DNA of 64,000 bases, from assembly GCF_021390715.1 (NCBI RefSeq), contig NZ_JAJGWT010000001.1, positions 253,839 to 317,838 of the forward strand. Direction: 5' to 3'. The notes under the pieces were generated by a model, which saw only the letters and a list, made by a program, of their open reading frames with translations, did not search any database and was not told where the DNA came from. Of the stretch, positions 16,219 through 25,686 are shown piece by piece. This DNA comes from Tenacibaculum piscium. Lineage in GTDB: Bacteria; Bacteroidota; Bacteroidia; Flavobacteriales; Flavobacteriaceae. The translations under genes were made by a program, and so were the position numbers. How positions within the stretch are numbered: the first letter of the stretch is position 1; every line of letters begins with the position of its first letter.

Positions 16219-16266
16219 TTGTTAGCACAGGGAATTTAATTAACCATGGAGTTAGGCACACCAAGT

Positions 16267-16303
16267 ATTATCATCAAAATAATTTAATATAATTATTGAT
16301 AAT
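16267..16303 (+). promoter_or_regulatory. Hairpin in the rpmI-rplT gap
   Basis: ATTATCA pairs with TGATAAT, and AATAATT inside it pairs with AATTATT, in the 112-base gap before rplT. No T run follows, so it is not an obvious terminator. L20 is known in other bacteria to autoregulate this operon, so a regulatory role is possible but unproven. Confidence 0.35.
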
Positions 16304-16330
16304 CGCCTACTACAAAAAAACATTTGAATT

Positions 16331-16675
16331 ATGCCAAGATCAGTAAATTCAGTAGCCTCAAGAAGAAGAAGAAAAAAAATCTTGAAGGCAGCAAAAGGTT
16401 ACTTTGGTAGACGTAAAAACGTTTACACAGTAGCAAAAAATGCGGTAGAAAAAGCGATGACATATGCTTATCGTGACCGTAAAAACAATAAGAGAAACTT
16501 CCGTGCATTATGGATTCAGCGTATTAACGCTGGAGCTCGTCAGTATGGAATGTCTTACTCTCAGTTTATGGGTAAAGCAAAAGCTAATAGTATCGAATTA
16601 AACCGTAAGGTTTTAGCCGATTTAGCGATGAACAATCCAGAAGCTTTTAAGGCCATTGTAGAAAAAGTAAAATAA
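16331..16675 (+). CDS. rplT: 50S ribosomal protein L20
   Basis: A 114-residue basic protein with the L20 features [20 protein letters not shown], the [20 protein letters not shown] region and [16 protein letters not shown]. It assembles early on 23S rRNA and in other bacteria represses its own operon. It is the last gene of the cluster, followed by a terminator. Confidence 0.98.
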   Translation: MPRSVNSVASRRRRKKILKAAKGYFGRRKNVYTVAKNAVEKAMTYAYRDRKNNKRNFRALWIQRINAGARQYGMSYSQFMGKAKANSIELNRKVLADLAMNNPEAFKAIVEKVK

Positions 16676-16699
16676 GTTTCATATACTTGCTTATACTAA

Positions 16700-16730
16700 A
16701 AACCCAAACTTAAACGTTTGGGTTTTTTTA
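16700..16730 (+). terminator. Terminator after rplT
   Basis: AAACCCAAAC pairs with GTTTGGGTTT across a 6-base loop, and a T run follows. Confidence 0.9.
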
Positions 16731-16796
16731 AATCCAAATAATAAAAAATATACTAATTTAAATAAACAAATTCAGTTTAATATAAAATTCTAACCA

Positions 16797-17396
16797 ATGA
16801 AAACGCTAAGAATTATATTACTAATCATTATAACACAGCAAGTTACAGCCCAAAAACGATTATCTAAAATCCAAATTGATTCACTACCAAATACTATTGA
16901 AAATCAATTTATAAAAGCATATCGATTGTCAAATAATTGGCAAGAATACAAATTGATTAAACGTACGCACTTTATCAGTTTTCAAAAAAATATACTCGAC
17001 AGTGTAACGGCTATCAAAAAAGATGTGCTTGCGAAACAACTTCAACTAGAAGCGCAATTAAAAAATGAAAACGTTTTAAAAAACGAAATTAATACGCTGA
17101 AAAATGATTTATCATTATCTGTTGAAAAAGAAAATGGTATTGCTATTTTTGGGTTTTTAATCGATAAAAGCCTTTATAACACGATTCTTTGGAGTATTAT
17201 TAGTGGATTATTAATCGGACTCGCTTTTTTCATTTATAAATTTAGCAGTAGTAATGCGATTACCAGAGAAACCAAAAATTTATTAGTTGGTGTTGAAGAT
17301 GAGTTTGAGCAATACAAAAGAAGTTCTATTGATAAAGAACAAAAATTACGACGTCAATTACAAGACGAAATTAACAAACAACGTGGTGTTAATTAA
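16797..17396 (+). CDS. Hypothetical membrane protein with coiled-coil segments
   Basis: A 199-residue protein with an N-terminal signal peptide (MKTLRIILLIIITQQVTAQ), a periplasmic region of about 100 residues with a coiled-coil stretch (VLAKQLQLEAQLKNENVLKN), one transmembrane helix (about 129-150, TILWSIISGLLIGLAFFIYK) and a charged cytoplasmic tail. From memory, homologues in Flavobacteriaceae are sometimes annotated as a tRNA guanine-N1 methyltransferase, but no methyltransferase motif is visible and that name should not be used. Its function is unknown. It converges on fhs with a shared terminator. Confidence 0.75.
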   Translation: MKTLRIILLIIITQQVTAQKRLSKIQIDSLPNTIENQFIKAYRLSNNWQEYKLIKRTHFISFQKNILDSVTAIKKDVLAKQLQLEAQLKNENVLKNEINTLKNDLSLSVEKENGIAIFGFLIDKSLYNTILWSIISGLLIGLAFFIYKFSSSNAITRETKNLLVGVEDEFEQYKRSSIDKEQKLRRQLQDEINKQRGVN

Positions 17397-17405
17397 TCAA
17401 TATAA

Positions 17406-17436
17406 AAAAAACCTCAAGCAAAACTTGAGGTTTTTA
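17406..17436. terminator. Bidirectional terminator before fhs
   Basis: AAACCTCAAG and CTTGAGGTTT form a perfect 10-bp stem with a 5-base loop, flanked by A and T runs, between two converging genes. Confidence 0.9.
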
Positions 17437-17487
17437 GGATCTTAAATAATCGCTAAAACATTTTAAGAAATACTTGTTAAAATATTT

Positions 17488-19164
17488 TTAAGACAATCCT
17501 GAAATTACACCATTATTATCAATACTCATATTTTCTGATGCTGGTACGGCTGGTAAACCTGGCATACGCATCATTTTTCCTAAAATAGGAATGACAAACT
17601 GTGCCCCTGCTGCAATTTCTATTTCACGTACATTTACGGTAAAACCTGTTGGTCTTCCTATTAATTTATCATCATCTGAAAAAGATTTTTGTGTTTTTGC
17701 CATACAAACAGCAAAATCGTTAAATCCTAATCTGTCAATTCTACGTAAATTTAATTCCGCTTTTTTATCATAGGTTACCCCATCAGCACCGTAAATTTCT
17801 TTTGCTATAATTTCAATTTTATCTTTAATTGGACTTTTAAAATCGTATAAAGGTTTAAATTGTGTTGCTTTATTTTCAACAACATTTACAACGGCTTTGG
17901 CTAAGTTTTTAGTTCCTTCACCTCCTTTTGCCCATCCTTCTGAAACGACTGCTTCAACACCTAATTTGGCACACGCTTCAATAACAAAATTTACTTCTTC
18001 TTCTGAATCAGAAATAAAAGAATTGATAGCAACTACAGGCTCAATATTAAATTTACGAATGTTTTCAATATGCTTTTCTAAATTTTTAAACCCGTTTTCA
18101 ACACGTTCTAAATTTGGCGTATTATATTCCTCTTTTTTTGCACCTCCATGATGACGTAATGCTCTAACAGTCGCCACTAAAACCACACATTTAGGATTTA
18201 ATCCTGCGTATTGCGATTTGATATTTAAGAACTTTTCTGCGCCTAAATCTGCTCCAAAACCTGCCTCTGTAACTACATAATTAGATAATGATAATCCCAT
18301 TTTTGTAGCAATAATCGTATTGGTTCCTTGCGCGATATTCGCAAAAGGACCTCCATGAATAATCGCTGGATTTTCCTCTAAAGTTTGTACTAAATTCGGC
18401 TTAATAGCATCTTTTAATAAAATTGCCATCGCATCTTGTGCGTTTAAATCACGGGCAAAAACAGGTTTTTTATCAAAAGTAAATCCAATAAAAATATCAC
18501 CTAAACGCTTTTTTAAATCATCAAAATTCATCGCCATACAAAGTATCGCCATTACTTCGGATGCTGGAGTAATATTGAAACCATCTTCACGAGGAATTCC
18601 GTTTCCTGTACCTCCTAAACCAATGGTAATTTGACGCAAAGCACGGTCGTTCATATCAATTACACGTTTCCATAAAATGGTACGAGGATCAATATTTAAA
18701 TTATTAACACTACTTTGAATATTATTGTCGATTAAAGCTGCTAATAAATTATTTGCTTTTTCAATAGCATTAAAATCACCCGTAAAATGTAGGTTGATAT
18801 CTTCCATCGGAACTACTTGAGAATACCCACCACCAGCGGCACCTCCTTTGATTCCAAAAACAGGCCCTAAAGAAGGCTCACGCAATACTACCGTTGCTTG
18901 TTTACCTATTTTATTTAACCCTTCCGTTAAACCGATAGAAACGGTTGTTTTCCCCTCTCCTGCTGGAGTTGGCGTTAAAGCAGTTACTAAAACTAAGTTG
19001 TTTTTTGCGATTTTTTCTTCATCAATTAAATCTAAAGGCAACTTTGCTTTGTACTTTCCGTACATTTCTAAATCGTCTTCTTTTACATTAAGTTTCGTAG
19101 CAATATGCTTAATGTGTTGTAATTCTTTTGCTTGTGCAATCTCAATATCTGATAAATGTGCCAT
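17488..19164 (-). CDS. fhs: Formate-tetrahydrofolate ligase
   Basis: ATP-dependent formation of 10-formyl-THF in one-carbon metabolism. The 558-residue protein has the P-loop-like ALTPTPAGEGKTTVSIGL, the LREPSLGPVFGIKGGAAGGG signature and the conserved HGGPFANIAQGTNTI region. Length and motifs match the family throughout. It is monocistronic, flanked by a hairpin at its 3' end and about 210 AT-rich bases at its 5' end. Confidence 0.97.
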   Translation of the reverse strand: MAHLSDIEIAQAKELQHIKHIATKLNVKEDDLEMYGKYKAKLPLDLIDEEKIAKNNLVLVTALTPTPAGEGKTTVSIGLTEGLNKIGKQATVVLREPSLGPVFGIKGGAAGGGYSQVVPMEDINLHFTGDFNAIEKANNLLAALIDNNIQSSVNNLNIDPRTILWKRVIDMNDRALRQITIGLGGTGNGIPREDGFNITPASEVMAILCMAMNFDDLKKRLGDIFIGFTFDKKPVFARDLNAQDAMAILLKDAIKPNLVQTLEENPAIIHGGPFANIAQGTNTIIATKMGLSLSNYVVTEAGFGADLGAEKFLNIKSQYAGLNPKCVVLVATVRALRHHGGAKKEEYNTPNLERVENGFKNLEKHIENIRKFNIEPVVAINSFISDSEEEVNFVIEACAKLGVEAVVSEGWAKGGEGTKNLAKAVVNVVENKATQFKPLYDFKSPIKDKIEIIAKEIYGADGVTYDKKAELNLRRIDRLGFNDFAVCMAKTQKSFSDDDKLIGRPTGFTVNVREIEIAAGAQFVIPILGKMMRMPGLPAVPASENMSIDNNGVISGLS

Positions 19165-19371
19165 AGCTAATTATATAAATTTTAAGTTATTATTTTTTTA
19201 GATAAAATCAAGTAAATATACATAATATTATCTCGATAGAAAGGGGTAGAAAGAGATAAAAAGGGATAAAAAAAAGATATATCCATTAGATATCTTATTA
19301 GACTTCTTTAACCAAACCTGCTCCAAACATATAAATATCTAAAAATAATTGGCAAATCTTTTTCGAAATAC

Positions 19372-19379
19372 TATATTTG
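19372..19379 (+). promoter_or_regulatory. secDF promoter
   Basis: TATATTTG at -7 with TTG at 19349-19351, 20 bases upstream, a full Bacteroidota promoter pattern. Confidence 0.7.
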
Positions 19380-19416
19380 CTCGTTTTAATACAGAACTCG
19401 ATTTAAATTATTATAG

Positions 19417-22400
19417 ATGCAAAACAAAGGTCTCATTAAATTATTTGCTGTCCTTTTCGGACTAGTAAGCTTATACCAATTGTCGTTTACATTTTTTGCT
19501 AATAAAGTAGAAGATAACGCAAAAGTATACGCAAAAGGAAACGTTAAAGACAACAATGGTAGAGCCTTAGCTCAATTTGAAAGGAAGTACCTTGATAGCG
19601 TTGCTAATGATGAAGTTGTAAATTTAGGAATTGCTAAATATACCTACAACGACATTAAAGAACGTGAAATGAACCTTGGTTTAGACTTAAAAGGGGGAAT
19701 TAACGCTATTCTACAAGTATCTGTAAAAGATATTTTAATAGCTTTATCAAACAATTCAGAAAACACTGTTTTTACACAAGCTTTAGCAAAAGCAAGTGAA
19801 GCTCAAAAAAATAGTCAAGAAAACTATTTAGACTTATTTTTAACGCAATTCGAAGCGGTAAGTAACGGAACTGTTAAATTAAGTGATCCTTCAATTTTTG
19901 GAACAAAATCATTACGAGAAAAAATTGACTTTAACAAAACAAACGACCAAGTAAAAGAAGTTTTACAACAAGAAATTAATACATCTATTAATACCTCTTT
20001 TGAAGTGTTACGTAGTCGTATTGATAAATTTGGTGTAACACAACCAAGTATTCAACGTATCGGAAATTCTGGAAGAATTCAAATTGAATTACCTGGCGCA
20101 AAAGATATCGAACGTGTAACAAAATTAATTACAAGTACTGCCGAATTACAATTTTGGGAAGTATATACGAATGCAGAAGTTCAAAACTTTTTCTTTAGTG
20201 CAAATGCAAAAGTTGCTGAATTATTAAAAGATGATGTAGTAACTGCAACCACACAAGTTAAAGATTCTGCAAAAGTAGATGATATTGATGATTTACTAGG
20301 AGAATCAACTGATGAAACAAAGGCTGAGACTCAAAAAAGTTTATTTACCTTTTTAACTCCTAATATAGCTCAAAATCAACAGCAAATGAGTTCGCTAGTT
20401 GCACAAGCTAATATACAAGATACAGCTAGAGTAAACAGCTTACTTGCCAACAAAAGTGTGCGAGCATTATTACCAGCAAATTTAAAATACGTTAAATTTC
20501 TTTGGGATTATAAAGCACAAAAAAGCATCGATGGTACTGCTGAAATTATTGGTTTATACGCTATAAAATCAAACAGAAACGACAAACCAACCATTGATGG
20601 CGATGTAATTGCAGATGCAAATCAAGATTTTGACCAATTAAGCAAGCCCGTTGTATCAATGACAATGAACGGAACTGGAACTAAAAAATGGGCAAAAATG
20701 ACTAGCGATAACGTTGGGAAATTCGTTGCCGTTGTTTTAGACAATTACGTATACACTGCACCTGTAGTAAACGGAGCAATTACAGGAGGAAGTACTCAAA
20801 TATCTGGAGGAACCATGACTGTGGAAGAAGCACAAGATATTTCTACGGTATTAAAAGCTGGTAAATTACCTGCTCCTGCAAGAATTATTCAAGCAGAAGT
20901 TGTAGGACCGTCATTAGGACAAGAATCTATTAATGCAAGTATTTGGTCATTCGGATTAGCGATTTTATTAATCTTAATTTGGATGTTTTTATACTACGGT
21001 AAAGCGGGTCTTTATGCAAACATTGCACTATTAGTAAATATTTTATTTATCTTCGGATGGTTAGCTTCTTATAATGCTGTTTTAACTTTACCTGGAATTG
21101 CAGGTATTATTTTAACTATCGGTATGTCGGTAGATGCGAATGTTATTATTTTCGAAAGAATTAAAGAAGCCTTAAGCGGTGGAAAAACATTAGCAACAGC
21201 GGTTGATGAAGGATTTAGTTTTAAAGGAGCTTTATCGGCAATTATTGATGCCAATATCACGACATTTTTAACGGGTGTTATTTTATTTATCTTTGGAACA
21301 GGACCAATTAAAGGATTTGCCTATACATTAATGTTAGGTATTGCAACTTCATTATTTACAGCGATTTTTATCACGCGTTTATTAATTGATAAATCTGTTG
21401 AAAAAGGAACTGCTTTACCTTTTAACACGAACATCTCTAAAAACTGGTTTCAAAATATCAATATTGAATTTTTAAAGAAACGTAAATTAGCCTATATTGT
21501 TTCTGGATCTCTTATTTTAATTGGATTAATTTCAATTTTTACGTTAGGTTTAAAACAAGGTGTTGATTTTAAAGGAGGACGTTCGTATGTTGTTCGTTTT
21601 GATCAACCAATGAGTGCTACCGAAGTTGCTACGAGCTTAAAAGATGCTTTTGGAACTGCTCCAGAAGTAAAAACATATGGTTCAGATCATCAATTAAAAA
21701 TAACGACCGCTTTTAAAATTGATGAAGATGGTAGTGAAGTAGATGATTCAGTTCAAAAATCATTATTTACAGGATTAAAATCATATTTAGGAATAACTTC
21801 TTATGAAGATTTTAAACCTGGATTCGAAAAAGCAGGTAGCGGAATTATGAGCTACATGAAAGTAGAACCAACCATTGCTGATGATATTAAAAAATCAGCA
21901 TTATGGGCAGTAGTCGGTTCATTAATCGTCGTATTCTTATATATTTTATTACGTTTTAGAAAAATCGCTTTCTCAATTGGTGCAGTTGCAGCCGTTTTCC
22001 ATGATGTATTAGTGGTATTAGGCGTATTTTCTATCTGTTATAAATTCATGCCTTTTGATATGGAAATTGGACAATCATTTATTGCGGCAATTTTAACCGT
22101 AGTTGGATATTCATTAAATGATACGGTGGTAATTTTTGATAGAATTAGAGAGTTTACAGAAGAGAAAACAACCATATCAGCAGGTTTAGTAAACAAAGCC
22201 TTAAACAGTACGTTAGGTAGAACTATAAACACTTCTTTAACAACATTATTAGTAATGTTAGCAATTTTCTTCTTCGGAGGAGATAGTATTAAAGGATTTA
22301 TGTTTGCCTTAATTGTTGGGGTAATTGTAGGTACATATTCTTCATTATTTGTGGCAACACCAATTATGTTTGATGCTTCTAAAAGAGCTCAAGAAAATAA

Positions 22401-22437
22401 TGAACAAAATATCGAAGAAAATAAAGAAACCGTTTAA
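19417..22437 (+). CDS. secDF: Fused protein translocase subunit SecDF
   Basis: Uses the proton-motive force to assist Sec export in the inner membrane. One 1006-residue chain carries both halves. The SecD half has an N-terminal helix, a large periplasmic P1 region (LGLDLKGGINAILQVSV, then RSRIDKFGVTQPSIQRIG) and a six-helix bundle with GMSVDANVIIFERIKEA. The SecF half starts near residue 685, with GVDFKGGRSYVVRF and VVGYSLNDTVVIFDRIRE. The insertion at about residues 270-330, rich in acidic residues, is typical of Bacteroidota forms. It is monocistronic, with its own promoter and terminator. Confidence 0.97.
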   Translation: MQNKGLIKLFAVLFGLVSLYQLSFTFFANKVEDNAKVYAKGNVKDNNGRALAQFERKYLDSVANDEVVNLGIAKYTYNDIKEREMNLGLDLKGGINAILQVSVKDILIALSNNSENTVFTQALAKASEAQKNSQENYLDLFLTQFEAVSNGTVKLSDPSIFGTKSLREKIDFNKTNDQVKEVLQQEINTSINTSFEVLRSRIDKFGVTQPSIQRIGNSGRIQIELPGAKDIERVTKLITSTAELQFWEVYTNAEVQNFFFSANAKVAELLKDDVVTATTQVKDSAKVDDIDDLLGESTDETKAETQKSLFTFLTPNIAQNQQQMSSLVAQANIQDTARVNSLLANKSVRALLPANLKYVKFLWDYKAQKSIDGTAEIIGLYAIKSNRNDKPTIDGDVIADANQDFDQLSKPVVSMTMNGTGTKKWAKMTSDNVGKFVAVVLDNYVYTAPVVNGAITGGSTQISGGTMTVEEAQDISTVLKAGKLPAPARIIQAEVVGPSLGQESINASIWSFGLAILLILIWMFLYYGKAGLYANIALLVNILFIFGWLASYNAVLTLPGIAGIILTIGMSVDANVIIFERIKEALSGGKTLATAVDEGFSFKGALSAIIDANITTFLTGVILFIFGTGPIKGFAYTLMLGIATSLFTAIFITRLLIDKSVEKGTALPFNTNISKNWFQNINIEFLKKRKLAYIVSGSLILIGLISIFTLGLKQGVDFKGGRSYVVRFDQPMSATEVATSLKDAFGTAPEVKTYGSDHQLKITTAFKIDEDGSEVDDSVQKSLFTGLKSYLGITSYEDFKPGFEKAGSGIMSYMKVEPTIADDIKKSALWAVVGSLIVVFLYILLRFRKIAFSIGAVAAVFHDVLVVLGVFSICYKFMPFDMEIGQSFIAAILTVVGYSLNDTVVIFDRIREFTEEKTTISAGLVNKALNSTLGRTINTSLTTLLVMLAIFFFGGDSIKGFMFALIVGVIVGTYSSLFVATPIMFDASKRAQENNEQNIEENKETV

Positions 22438-22473
22438 TACCTTTTCTATTATTTCTAAAATATTATAGTTTAC

Positions 22474-22510
22474 AAAAACCGTTTTGAATTATATTCAAAA
22501 CGGTTTTTTC
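22474..22510 (+). terminator. secDF terminator
   Basis: AAAACCGTTTTGAA and TTCAAAACGGTTTT form a 14-bp stem, followed by T. Confidence 0.92.
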
Positions 22511-22527
22511 ATTTAAAATCAAGCAAC

Positions 22528-22535
22528 TATCTTTG
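22528..22535 (+). promoter_or_regulatory. Promoter -7 element of the hpt-adk fusion
   Basis: TATCTTTG matches TAnnTTTG and ends 19 bases before the start codon. Confidence 0.5.
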
Positions 22536-22554
22536 CAGTATTATTTGCAATATT

Positions 22555-23673
22555 ATGAAAATTACAAAACTTCACGATTTATACTTTAAAGAATTCATTT
22601 CTTCAAATGAAATAGCCACTATTGTTACACGATTAGCAAAACAAGTAAAAGCGGATTTACCTAAAAATGAAGTTCCGTTATTTATCGGAATTTTAAACGG
22701 TTGCATTATTTTTACTGCTGATTTTTTACGAGAATATAAAGGCGATTGTGAAATTAGTTTTGTAAAATTAGCTTCGTATCAAGGAACAACATCAACAGAA
22801 AATGTAAAAGAACTCATCGGTATTAATGAAGATTTAACCAACCGAACTGTTATTATTCTAGAAGATATTATTGATACAGGCACAACGTTACAGGAGATTT
22901 ATGAAATCTTCAAAACAAAAAATATTAAAGAATTAAAAATAGCAACACTTTTTTTTAAACCAGATGTATATCGAAAAGAATTGCCCATAAATTATATCGG
23001 AAAAAGTATTGAAGATAAATTTATTGTTGGTTACGGCTTAGATTACAAAAGTTATGGAAGAAATTTATCCGCTATTTATCAATTAACAACACCACCGAAA
23101 ATGAAAAACATCGTATTATTTGGCCCTCCAGGCGCAGGAAAAGGAACACAAGCAGATTTATTAAAAGAGAAATATAACTTAGTTCATATTTCAACAGGAG
23201 ATGTTTTTCGCTTCAACATCAAAAATAAAACTGAATTAGGAGTACTTGCTAAAACATATATGGATGACGGAGATTTAGTTCCTGATGAAGTAACTATCAA
23301 TATGTTAAAAGCTGAAGTAGAAAAAAATACTCAAGCCAACGGGTTTATTTTTGATGGCTTTCCAAGAACGCAATCACAAGCGGAAGCTTTAGATGCTTTT
23401 TTAGCAGAAAAAAACGAGCGTATTAACGGAATGGTTGCCTTAGAAGTTCCTGAAGATTTGTTAGTAGCACGTATTTTAGAACGTGGAAAAACAAGTGGAA
23501 GAACTGATGATACTGATGAAAGTAAAATTAGAAATCGTTTTAATGAATACAATACGAAAACGGCTGTTTTAAAAGATTTTTATCAAGAAAAAGGTACGTA
23601 TTACGGTGTAAATGGCGTTGGAGATATCAACGAAATTACAGAACGTTTATCAGAAGTATTTGATACTTTATAA
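22555..23673 (+). CDS. adk: Hypoxanthine phosphoribosyltransferase-adenylate kinase fusion
   Basis: One 372-residue chain carrying two purine enzymes. Residues 1-180 form a type I phosphoribosyltransferase with the PRPP loop VIILEDIIDTGTTLQEIY and the GVD-like VGYGLDYKSYGRNL. Residues 183-372 are a complete adenylate kinase: MKNIVLFGPPGAGKGTQADL, the FDGFPRTQSQAEA motif and a short LID with GRTDDTDESKIRNRF. The first half salvages hypoxanthine or guanine; the second interconverts AMP, ADP and ATP. A methionine exactly at the start of the kinase domain (23101) leaves internal initiation possible. No frameshift or stop separates the parts. Confidence 0.93.
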   Translation: MKITKLHDLYFKEFISSNEIATIVTRLAKQVKADLPKNEVPLFIGILNGCIIFTADFLREYKGDCEISFVKLASYQGTTSTENVKELIGINEDLTNRTVIILEDIIDTGTTLQEIYEIFKTKNIKELKIATLFFKPDVYRKELPINYIGKSIEDKFIVGYGLDYKSYGRNLSAIYQLTTPPKMKNIVLFGPPGAGKGTQADLLKEKYNLVHISTGDVFRFNIKNKTELGVLAKTYMDDGDLVPDEVTINMLKAEVEKNTQANGFIFDGFPRTQSQAEALDAFLAEKNERINGMVALEVPEDLLVARILERGKTSGRTDDTDESKIRNRFNEYNTKTAVLKDFYQEKGTYYGVNGVGDINEITERLSEVFDTL

Positions 23674-23815
23674 AAAGTTTTGTAACATACGTTGTAAATA
23701 TTAATCACTTTATTAGTCATTTTTTTAGCTATTTTTTTTGATATTAAAATCGCTAATAAAGTATTGTTATAATTATTACTACTGTTTAAATAAAGCAGTA
23801 AAGAACTTAGAAAAA

Positions 23816-24805
23816 ATGACTGAAGGAAATTTTGTTGACTATATAAAAATCTATGCATCTTCTGGTAAAGGAGGTCGAGGTTCTGTGCATTTACATCGTG
23901 AAAAATACATTACTAAAGGTGGTCCTGACGGAGGTGACGGTGGTCGTGGAGGACACATCATTTTACGTGGTGATAAAAGTATGTGGACACTTTTTCACTT
24001 AAAGTTTAAACGTCATTTTAGGGCTGAACCAGGTGGAGATGGAAGTGCAAGTCGTAGTACAGGACATGATGCAAAAGACATTATTGTACCTGTTCCATTA
24101 GGAACCATTATTCGTGATGCCGATACTGATGAAATTTTATATGAAGTTTCTGAACATGATCAGAACATAATATTGTTACAAGGTGGAAAAGGAGGACTTG
24201 GAAACTGGCACTTTAAATCATCTACAAATCAAGCACCACGTTACGCACAACCTGGTATTGATGGAGTTGATGGTTGGTTCCGTATTGAGCTTAAATTATT
24301 AGCCGATGTTGGTTTAGTTGGTTTTCCAAATGCTGGAAAATCTACTTTATTATCAGTAATAACAGCAGCAAAACCTAAAATTGCAGATTACGCTTTTACA
24401 ACCTTAAAACCAAACTTAGGAATTGTAGAACACCGTAATCACAAAAGTTTTGTAGTTGCAGATATTCCTGGAATTATCGAAGGAGCTGCCGAAGGAAAAG
24501 GATTAGGACATTATTTTTTACGTCATATTGAACGTAATTCGACCCTATTATTTTTAATTCCTGCCGATAGCGACGACATCAAAAAAGAATATGAAATTCT
24601 ATTAAACGAATTGCGTAAACACAATCCTGAATTATTGGATAAAGACCGTTTATTAGCTATTTCTAAATCAGATATGCTAGATGACGAGTTAAAAGAAGAA
24701 ATTAAAAAAGAGTTACCAAAAGGTATTGATGCTTTATTTATCTCCTCTGTAGCCCAACTTGGTTTACAAGAATTGAAAGATAAATTATGGGATATGTTGA
24801 ATTAA
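23816..24805 (+). CDS. obgE: GTPase Obg
   Basis: Ribosome-associated GTPase acting in 50S maturation and stress responses. The 329-residue protein begins [20 protein letters not shown], the glycine-rich Obg fold, followed by the GTPase domain with G1 [10 protein letters not shown]3 DIPGIIEG and a G4-like SKSD. A longer reading frame upstream has no conserved residues, so the ATG at 23816 is chosen. The optional C-terminal OCT domain is absent. It is followed by a terminator. Confidence 0.95.
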   Translation: MTEGNFVDYIKIYASSGKGGRGSVHLHREKYITKGGPDGGDGGRGGHIILRGDKSMWTLFHLKFKRHFRAEPGGDGSASRSTGHDAKDIIVPVPLGTIIRDADTDEILYEVSEHDQNIILLQGGKGGLGNWHFKSSTNQAPRYAQPGIDGVDGWFRIELKLLADVGLVGFPNAGKSTLLSVITAAKPKIADYAFTTLKPNLGIVEHRNHKSFVVADIPGIIEGAAEGKGLGHYFLRHIERNSTLLFLIPADSDDIKKEYEILLNELRKHNPELLDKDRLLAISKSDMLDDELKEEIKKELPKGIDALFISSVAQLGLQELKDKLWDMLN

Positions 24806-24837
24806 TTTTAGATGAAATTTATCTAAAATAATAACAA

Positions 24838-24873
24838 AAAAAGCAATCTCATTTTATTGAGATTGCTTTTTTA
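24838..24873. terminator. Bidirectional terminator between obgE and lipB
   Basis: AAAAGCAATCTCA and TGAGATTGCTTTT pair over 13 bp around a 6-base loop, between converging genes. A weaker hairpin, TTTTAGAT with ATCTAAAA, precedes it. Confidence 0.92.
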
Positions 24874-24898
24874 CTTTAACATTTTAGGTTTTAATATT

Positions 24899-25603
24899 TT
24901 AGGCTTTTATAAATTCTGATACTTCAAAAAGTTCTTGAAAATGTATTAATATTTTTTGTTTTACAGCAGTTTCTGAAACTTCATATCCTAATTCGGCTTG
25001 CATCGAAGTAACCGCTTTTCCTCGGATTCCACAGGGAATAATATTATCAAAATAACCAAGATTTGCATTTACATTTAAAGCAAAACCGTGCATCGTTACC
25101 CATCTGCTGGCACGAATTCCCATCGCACAAATTTTTCTAGGAAATGGTGTTCCTACCCCTAACCAAACGCCTGTTTCACCATTGCTACGCTCCGCTTTTA
25201 AACCATATTCGGCAACAGTTAAAATAATTGCTTCTTCCAATAAACGTAAATATTTATGAATATCCGTGAAAAAATTTTCTAAATCAAGAATCGGATATCC
25301 AACAATTTGTCCTGGCCCGTGATATGTGATATCTCCTCCCCTATTTATCTTGTAAAAAGTGGCCCCTTTTTCTTTCAATTGTGTTTCATTGAGTAATAAA
25401 TTACTCAAATCACCCGATTTACCAAGCGTATAAACGTGCGGATGCTCGACAAATAAAAAATGATTCGGTGTAGCAATATTTGTTGAATTTACTCTATTTT
25501 GACGCTTTATAAAAACGGTTTGCTCTAATAATTTAGTTTGATATTCCCAAGTTTCTTTGTAATCTTTTTTACCTAAATCACTAAGTGTTATTTTTTTATT
25601 CAT
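24899..25603 (-). CDS. lipB: Octanoyl-[ACP]:protein N-octanoyltransferase
   Basis: Transfers octanoyl groups from ACP to lipoyl domains, the first step of lipoate synthesis. The 234-residue protein contains HPHVYTLGKSG, the LipB signature RGGDITYHGPGQIVGYPILD and the KICAMGIRASRWVTMHGFAL segment with the conserved catalytic Lys, then NIIPCGIRGKAVTSM with the catalytic Cys. A promoter-like CAAAGGTA (TACCTTTG on this strand) lies 26 bases upstream of the start. Confidence 0.96.
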   Translation of the reverse strand: MNKKITLSDLGKKDYKETWEYQTKLLEQTVFIKRQNRVNSTNIATPNHFLFVEHPHVYTLGKSGDLSNLLLNETQLKEKGATFYKINRGGDITYHGPGQIVGYPILDLENFFTDIHKYLRLLEEAIILTVAEYGLKAERSNGETGVWLGVGTPFPRKICAMGIRASRWVTMHGFALNVNANLGYFDNIIPCGIRGKAVTSMQAELGYEVSETAVKQKILIHFQELFEVSEFIKA

Positions 25604-25628
25604 AAATTTGTGTTCTAAAACAAGTTCC

Positions 25629-25636
25629 CAAAGGTA
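25629..25636 (-). promoter_or_regulatory. lipB promoter -7 element
   Basis: On the minus strand TACCTTTG matches TAnnTTTG, in the gap between divergent lipB and the metalloprotease. Confidence 0.5.
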
Positions 25637-25686
25637 GCGAAAATTAACTTTAAGCGGTTAAAATGCTCCTATTAACACGATTCAAT

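Noticed and set aside
16797-17396. tRNA (guanine-N1)-methyltransferase, a name I recall for similar genes
   Set aside because: The protein is a signal-peptide, single-helix, coiled-coil protein with no TrmD knot motifs.
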